Source: an uncultured Oscillospiraceae bacterium (GTDB taxonomy: Bacteria > Bacillota > Clostridia > Oscillospirales > Acutalibacteraceae). Taken from it: a stretch of 8,025 bases of DNA. The stretch covers positions 1 through 8,025 of the forward strand of contig URQJ01000083.1 in the NCBI GenBank assembly GCA_900549945.1. The letters are read 5' to 3'. The position numbers were made by a program, and so were the translations under genes. The notes under the pieces are model-generated. The model was given only the letters and a program-made list of their open reading frames with translations. It was not told the origin of the DNA and did no database searches. This document shows positions 5,207 through 8,025 of the stretch, piece after piece (the stretch's first letter is position 1; the number at the start of each line of letters is the position of its first letter).

Positions 5207-5995
5207 TCAGCCGTTCAGACGGGCCTCGACCTTCTTCTGCTTCTTCTGCTTCTCGGGCTTGATCTTCTTGCCGATCAGCTTTCTCGAGTGCTTATAGACC
5301 TTCTGAAGGTCGCAGCCCTCCGTAAAGTTCTCGATGATGCTCTGAATCGCCGCGTCCCCGATGTTGTTGAGCACGCCGAACTGGATGACCGCGCGGGTAT
5401 CCATATCGCCGGCGCCGTACATCTCGCACAGCACGGTGCACAGGCGCTTCATCGGCTCGCTGTCCTTATAGTGCAGCGCGAGCTGCTCGCACTTCGGGGC
5501 GACCTTCTCCTTTGCGAAAATCGCCGGGCGCACCTGCCCGTACACGATGCGCTCCTCGTTCATCTCGTCGCGCAGCTCGGGGAAGATCGGCACGAGGCGG
5601 TTCAGGAAGAACTGCGGGTCGGCGTTGTTCTCCTCGTCCTTCTTGCGGCGCTTCTTCGCCGATTTCACCATTTCGCGGCGCTTCGAGCCCTGCACGATCT
5701 CGAGGAAGTCGTTCGCGATGCTCTCGGCGTCCGCCATATTGTTTTCCTTTTCGTCGAAGAGCCACAGCGAAAGCTGGCGCCACTCGCCCGGCTCCGTCGG
5801 CGTTTTCATCGAAGTGCTCCGCAGCACAAAGCGCTTCTGCTTCGTCTCATAGAACAGGCCGTAGGCGACCTCGCCGGTCGAGAACATCACGGCCCTGCCG
5901 CTCTCCGATTCGATCGGCGCCGCCGCGCCGAAGCCCTGCTCGCCGAGCGCCTCCTGCAATTTTTCCTGTATCAGCTCAAAAGCCTTCTGCTCCAA
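5207..5995 (-). CDS. Conserved hypothetical protein, lysine-rich C-terminus
   Basis: A soluble protein of about 262 residues with no signal peptide, membrane helix or known catalytic motif. It resembles uncharacterised proteins seen across Oscillospiraceae; no function is known to me. Visible parts: an N-terminal domain (1-85) with FSTGEVAYGLFYETKQKRFV and EWRQLSLWLFD (71-81); ADAESIANDFLEIVQG (88-103); a very basic linker KSAKKRRKKDEENNADPQFF (111-130); a helical C-terminal part (130-235) with NRLVPIFPELRDEMNEER and GDMDTRAVIQFGVLNNIGD; and a tail of repeated lysines (243-256). Basic patches suggest nucleic acid or ribosome contact, but this is a guess. No ATG fits. Two successive TTG codons (5998 and 5995) follow GGAG by 5 and 8 bases; 5995 is preferred for spacing. 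It has its own promoter at 6027-6055 and is divergent from the ROK gene. Confidence 0.85.
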   Translation of the reverse strand: MEQKAFELIQEKLQEALGEQGFGAAAPIESESGRAVMFSTGEVAYGLFYETKQKRFVLRSTSMKTPTEPGEWRQLSLWLFDEKENNMADAESIANDFLEIVQGSKRREMVKSAKKRRKKDEENNADPQFFLNRLVPIFPELRDEMNEERIVYGQVRPAIFAKEKVAPKCEQLALHYKDSEPMKRLCTVLCEMYGAGDMDTRAVIQFGVLNNIGDAAIQSIIENFTEGCDLQKVYKHSRKLIGKKIKPEKQKKQKKVEARLNG

Positions 5996-6026
5996 CAAAA
6001 TCACTCCGAAAATCAAATTACAAATC

Positions 6027-6055
6027 AGTATAGCACACGGCGCGCAAAATGTCTA
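6027..6055 (-). promoter_or_regulatory. Promoter of the hypothetical gene
   Basis: On the minus strand TAGACA (6055-6050), a 17-base spacer and TATACT (6032-6027) make a good sigma-A promoter. The transcript would start near 6020, about 25 bases before the TTG start. Its -35 box touches the -35 box of the divergent ROK promoter. Confidence 0.75.
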
Positions 6056-6085
6056 TTGTTTTTTGCGCTTTGCCTGTGGTAGAAT
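6056..6085 (+). promoter_or_regulatory. Promoter of the ROK regulator gene
   Basis: TTGTTT (6056-6061), an 18-base spacer and TAGAAT (6080-6085), with an extended -10 TG one base before the hexamer (6077-6078). The transcript would start near 6092, leaving about 20 bases before the ATG, including an AAAGG ribosome binding site (6096-6100). It stands back to back with the minus-strand promoter, so one bound repressor could silence both. Confidence 0.72.
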
Positions 6086-6111
6086 GGTAAAAAAGAAAGG
6101 GTGAGAGCCGT

Positions 6112-7137
6112 ATGGCAGAATCCGGCAGCACAGCCTCGGTCAAACAGAACAACATCGCGGCCATCCGCGCCGCGCTCTACCGCGCCGATTTCGCGACGAA
6201 AAAGGAGATCGCCGCGCGCTGCGGGCTGAGCCTTGCAGCCTGCACGGCGCTGCTCGCGGAGATGATCGCCGACGGGCAGGTGCAAGAGCTCGCTTTCGCC
6301 GCGCCCAACGGCGGCCGCCCCGCCCGGCGCTTTGCGCTGAACCCCGATTACGCGCACATCCTCTGCCTTTACACCGACAACAACGCGACTGACGGCGCGG
6401 GCATCGCGCTGCGCGTCTGCGACCTCACGGGCCGCGTGCGCACCGAAAAGTTCTGCACGCTGAGCGACATTCTGCCCGACGACCTCACGGCGCTCGTCTC
6501 GGAGACCGCCGCGAAGGACCCGCTGATCCGCGCCGCCGGCATCGGCATCGCCGGCGTAACGGACCACGGCGGGCGCATCACAGCGGGCAGCTTCCACGGG
6601 CTGAATGGCTTTAACCCGCGCGCCGCGCTCGAGGAGAAGCTCGGCATCACAGTCATCACCGAGAACGACATGTTTTTTACCTCCTACGGGTTTTACACCC
6701 GCAATTTCACGGGGCGGCCCTACTCGCTTTCGGTGCTCTACTGGCCGAGCCACAAGTGCGCGGGCGCGGGCACCGTGGTGAACGGGCAGGTCATTGTGGG
6801 CAGCACGAAGTACGCCGGCGAGCTTGTCAGCCTGCCGTTCCCCTCCGCGTCGCTTTCAAAGGACGAATCTCTCGCGCGGATGATCCGCGGCGAGGAAACC
6901 GTGCCGCTGATGGGCACCGCCGCTACCTGCACGATCGCGCTCATCAACCCGGACATCATCTACCTGACCGGCACCGCGACGCTCAACATCCGCGAGCGCG
7001 ACATCATCGACTACTGCAAGCAGACGATTCCGGAAAACCACCTGCCGGAGTTCCGCATTCAGGCGGACATCCACGAGGAGTATATGACCGGCATCTTCGA
7101 GACGGCGCGCAGAAAGCTGCGCTTTAACCGCCTGTGA
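6112..7137 (+). CDS. ROK-family transcriptional regulator, degenerate kinase domain
   Basis: A 341-residue protein with the NagC/XylR layout. An N-terminal winged helix-turn-helix spans about 12-75 (TKKEIAARCGLSLAACTALLAEMI at 29-52), followed by GGRPARRFALNP (67-78), the usual junction. The ROK sugar-kinase-like domain then follows: GIGIAGVTDHGGRI (143-156), END (184-186), GAGTVVNGQVIVG (218-230), AGE (235-237) and INPDIIYLTG (278-287). Two family hallmarks are missing. The phosphate-binding DxGxT motif is replaced by LYTDNNATDGAG (86-97), and the zinc site (H...CxCGxxGCxE) after AGE is absent, with SLPFPSASLSKDESL in its place. It is therefore probably a DNA-binding sugar sensor, not a kinase. 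No sugar transport or catabolic gene lies beside it; its only close partner is the divergent hypothetical gene. AAAGGG stands about 11 bases before the ATG. Confidence 0.88.
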   Translation: MAESGSTASVKQNNIAAIRAALYRADFATKKEIAARCGLSLAACTALLAEMIADGQVQELAFAAPNGGRPARRFALNPDYAHILCLYTDNNATDGAGIALRVCDLTGRVRTEKFCTLSDILPDDLTALVSETAAKDPLIRAAGIGIAGVTDHGGRITAGSFHGLNGFNPRAALEEKLGITVITENDMFFTSYGFYTRNFTGRPYSLSVLYWPSHKCAGAGTVVNGQVIVGSTKYAGELVSLPFPSASLSKDESLARMIRGEETVPLMGTAATCTIALINPDIIYLTGTATLNIRERDIIDYCKQTIPENHLPEFRIQADIHEEYMTGIFETARRKLRFNRL

Positions 7138-7493
7138 CGCGGCGGAGCGTGATGTTTCTTCACCGCGCCCCGGCGCGATGCCCCTGCCGAATTTCGCGGT
7201 GTTCCACAGCTTTGTGAGGAGCTTCATCCCGGCGCACAATACTTTGCGGCGGCGGCCCTCGCGCGCAGCCACACGCAAACGCGCCCATTTTCACACACGG
7301 TTCAACTCCACCCCAGCGCCTGCGCCGAGCCCTGCCCGATGCCGCGCGGGGCGGCGTGCGGCACAGCATATCCGCAGACATATTCCGCGGGCGTCTTTTA
7401 TGATGCGGTTCGGCGCACATGTCCTTTCAGCAAGGACACGCATGCCGTTTGACACTGCACGGCGGACACCGAGAAAAAATGAAAAAATAGGGC
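7138..7493. other. Gene-free GC-rich stretch
   Basis: About 356 bases without a believable gene; the open frames here are arginine/alanine/proline-rich products of GC-rich DNA without ribosome binding sites. Near 7198-7215 the plus strand reads GCGGTGTTCCACAGCTTTG, loosely like the core of the repeats at 1035-1464, so a further worn copy may lie here. A perfect 7-base stem, TGTCCTT/AAGGACA (7420-7426 and 7432-7438), forms a small hairpin without a T-run. No clear terminator for the ROK gene is visible. Confidence 0.5.
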
Positions 7494-7522
7494 TTTACAA
7501 ACACGGGCGGATGTGCTAAACT
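7494..7522 (+). promoter_or_regulatory. Promoter of a candidate small RNA
   Basis: TTTACA (7494-7499), a 17-base spacer and TAAACT (7517-7522), with an extended -10 TG at 7514-7515. This is a credible sigma-A promoter standing in otherwise GC-rich DNA and preceded by A-rich tracts (7472-7488) that may act as an upstream element. The transcript would start near 7529. Confidence 0.7.
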
Positions 7523-7528
7523 ACTTTT

Positions 7529-7692
7529 GTCACGAGATGTCGAAAGTAACCGCTGTGTCACGGACGCAGTCTTTTGGGGTTGTATAAACGGGTGCGTCCG
7601 GCGCGGGAAGCGTTCCTGCGCCGCGTTCCCGCGGCATTATAAGAAAATAACGGGCCGGCCGAAGCGCGCATCTGCTTTCGGCCGGCCTTTGT
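7529..7692 (+). ncRNA. Candidate structured small RNA or leader
   Basis: Between a good promoter and a strong terminator lies a stretch of about 164 bases with no credible reading frame and two perfect hairpins. Stem 1 is CGGACGCA/TGCGTCCG (7561-7568 and 7593-7600) with a 24-base loop. Stem 2 is CGCGGGAA/TTCCCGCG (7602-7609 and 7626-7633) with a 16-base loop. A direct repeat, GAAAGTAACCG (7542-7552) and GAAAATAACGG (7643-7653), brackets the hairpins. I do not recognise tmRNA, 6S, SRP, RNase P, T-box or a common riboswitch. It could be a free small RNA or an attenuating leader for the frame that follows at about 7702. Confidence 0.5.
7653..7692 (+). terminator. Strong terminator hairpin after the candidate RNA
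   Basis: GGCCGGCCGAA (7653-7663) and TTCGGCCGGCC (7677-7687) form a perfect 11-base-pair stem with a 13-base loop, followed by TTTGTT. The T-run is short, but the stem is very stable. Read on the minus strand, the hairpin is followed by CGTTATTTTC, so it may stop transcription both ways. A second, weaker hairpin with a long T-run, TGCGC/GCGCA (7703-7717) followed by seven T residues near 7726-7732, stands just downstream. Confidence 0.75.
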
Positions 7693-7701
7693 TCCGCACC
7701 C

Positions 7702-8025
7702 ATGCGCCGTTTGCGCAGGGCTTTATTTTTTTGCCTGCGGCTTTTCGCCGCGCCGGTGCAGCGCACCGCCTGCCGCATCGTGGAGCAGTCCGCCGCCCTG
7801 CTGGCACAAGTGATGCAGACGCCGGAGACGGACCGTCTGCTGCGGCAGTGTCTGGAACAGACACGGGAGAACACCCCCCGTCTTATGAGCGCCTTTGCCC
7901 AGTCCCAGACGCTGTCCGACCAGAGCATCACCTTTCTGCCCTGCGTCATGTCCTTCAACTCCATGCGCTTCCTCACCGGCGACGACCACATCACCGTCAT
8001 CGCCGGGGTGCTGTACTGGCCCATA
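7702..8025 (+). CDS. Unrecognised protein, N-terminal part, runs off the right edge
   Basis: An open frame from an ATG at 7702 to the window end (108 codons, no stop). From about residue 19 it reads like a real protein: VQRTACRIVEQSAALLAQVM, then a Gln/Leu-rich helical stretch TDRLLRQCLEQTRENTPRLM, then SITFLPCVMSFNSMRFLTGD and VIAGVLYW. Third codon positions are almost all G or C in this frame only, which supports coding on this strand. The start is doubtful: neither the ATG at 7702 nor a GTG at 7756 has a ribosome binding site, and the first 18 codons overlap a hairpin and a T-run. The gene may be truncated at its 5' end, perhaps at a rearrangement junction. I do not recognise the family. 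Confidence 0.5.
   Translation, partial: MRRLRRALFFCLRLFAAPVQRTACRIVEQSAALLAQVMQTPETDRLLRQCLEQTRENTPRLMSAFAQSQTLSDQSITFLPCVMSFNSMRFLTGDDHITVIAGVLYWPI

Noticed and set aside
5186..6082. A 298-codon plus-strand frame rich in Leu, Arg and His, opposite the hypothetical gene.
   Set aside because: The composition is that of a reverse-complement shadow, and the minus-strand frame has promoter, ribosome binding site and recognisable conserved segments.
7529..7692. T-box or known riboswitch in the candidate RNA.
   Set aside because: GGGTGCGTCCGGCGCGG faintly recalls the T-box GGGTGGNACCGCG, but the invariant part is broken, and no synthetase or amino acid gene can be identified downstream.
7723..7989. 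Minus-strand frame of 88 codons at the right end.
   Set aside because: The glycine/histidine-rich composition and the clear GC3 bias of the opposite strand mark it as a shadow.

Overview
The window looks like chromosomal DNA from a GC-rich, low-GC-lineage Gram-positive (class Clostridia, most like the Oscillospiraceae/Ruminococcaceae of the gut). This is inferred from the gene order rpmG-secE-nusG-rplK-rplA-rplJ-rplL, the strong GGAGG ribosome binding sites, the 49-residue four-cysteine L33, the MarR plus ABC exporter pair with a long first extracellular loop, and the style of the conserved hypothetical protein at 5207-5995. No gene here fixes the species.

Layout, left to right. Positions 1-830 (minus strand) hold a MarR-type regulator followed after 4 bases by the start of an ABC exporter that runs off the left edge. 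A TATAAT box and a 9+9 base inverted repeat upstream form a likely self-regulated promoter. Positions 889-1483 have no convincing gene but contain about three worn copies of a roughly 160-base GC-rich repeat. Positions 1484-5190 (minus strand) are the core transcription/translation cluster: rpmG, secE, nusG, rplK, rplA, then rplJ and rplL with their own consensus promoter, an L10 leader and an internal terminator hairpin. A strong intrinsic terminator follows rplL, and rpoB is not next to it. Two RNA elements with nearly the same architecture lie just before rplK and just before rplA; both resemble the L1 binding site of 23S rRNA.

Positions 5207-5995 (minus) encode a conserved but unnamed lysine-rich protein. 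Positions 6112-7137 (plus) encode a ROK-family regulator that lacks the kinase and zinc signatures. The two are transcribed away from each other from back-to-back promoters. Positions 7138-7493 are gene-free. From 7494 a good promoter, two perfect hairpins and a perfect 11-base-pair terminator stem define a candidate small RNA of about 164 nt. After it comes a genuine-looking but unrecognised reading frame that leaves the window at the right edge.

How the parts work together: L33, SecE, NusG, L11, L1, L10 and L7/L12 supply the ribosomal stalk regions, the Sec translocon and transcription elongation control. Their dosage appears to be set by L1 feedback at two leaders and by L10 feedback at the rplJ leader. 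The most interesting items are the duplicated L1-site mimics, the candidate small RNA near the right end, the degenerate tandem repeats and the divergent ROK/hypothetical pair.
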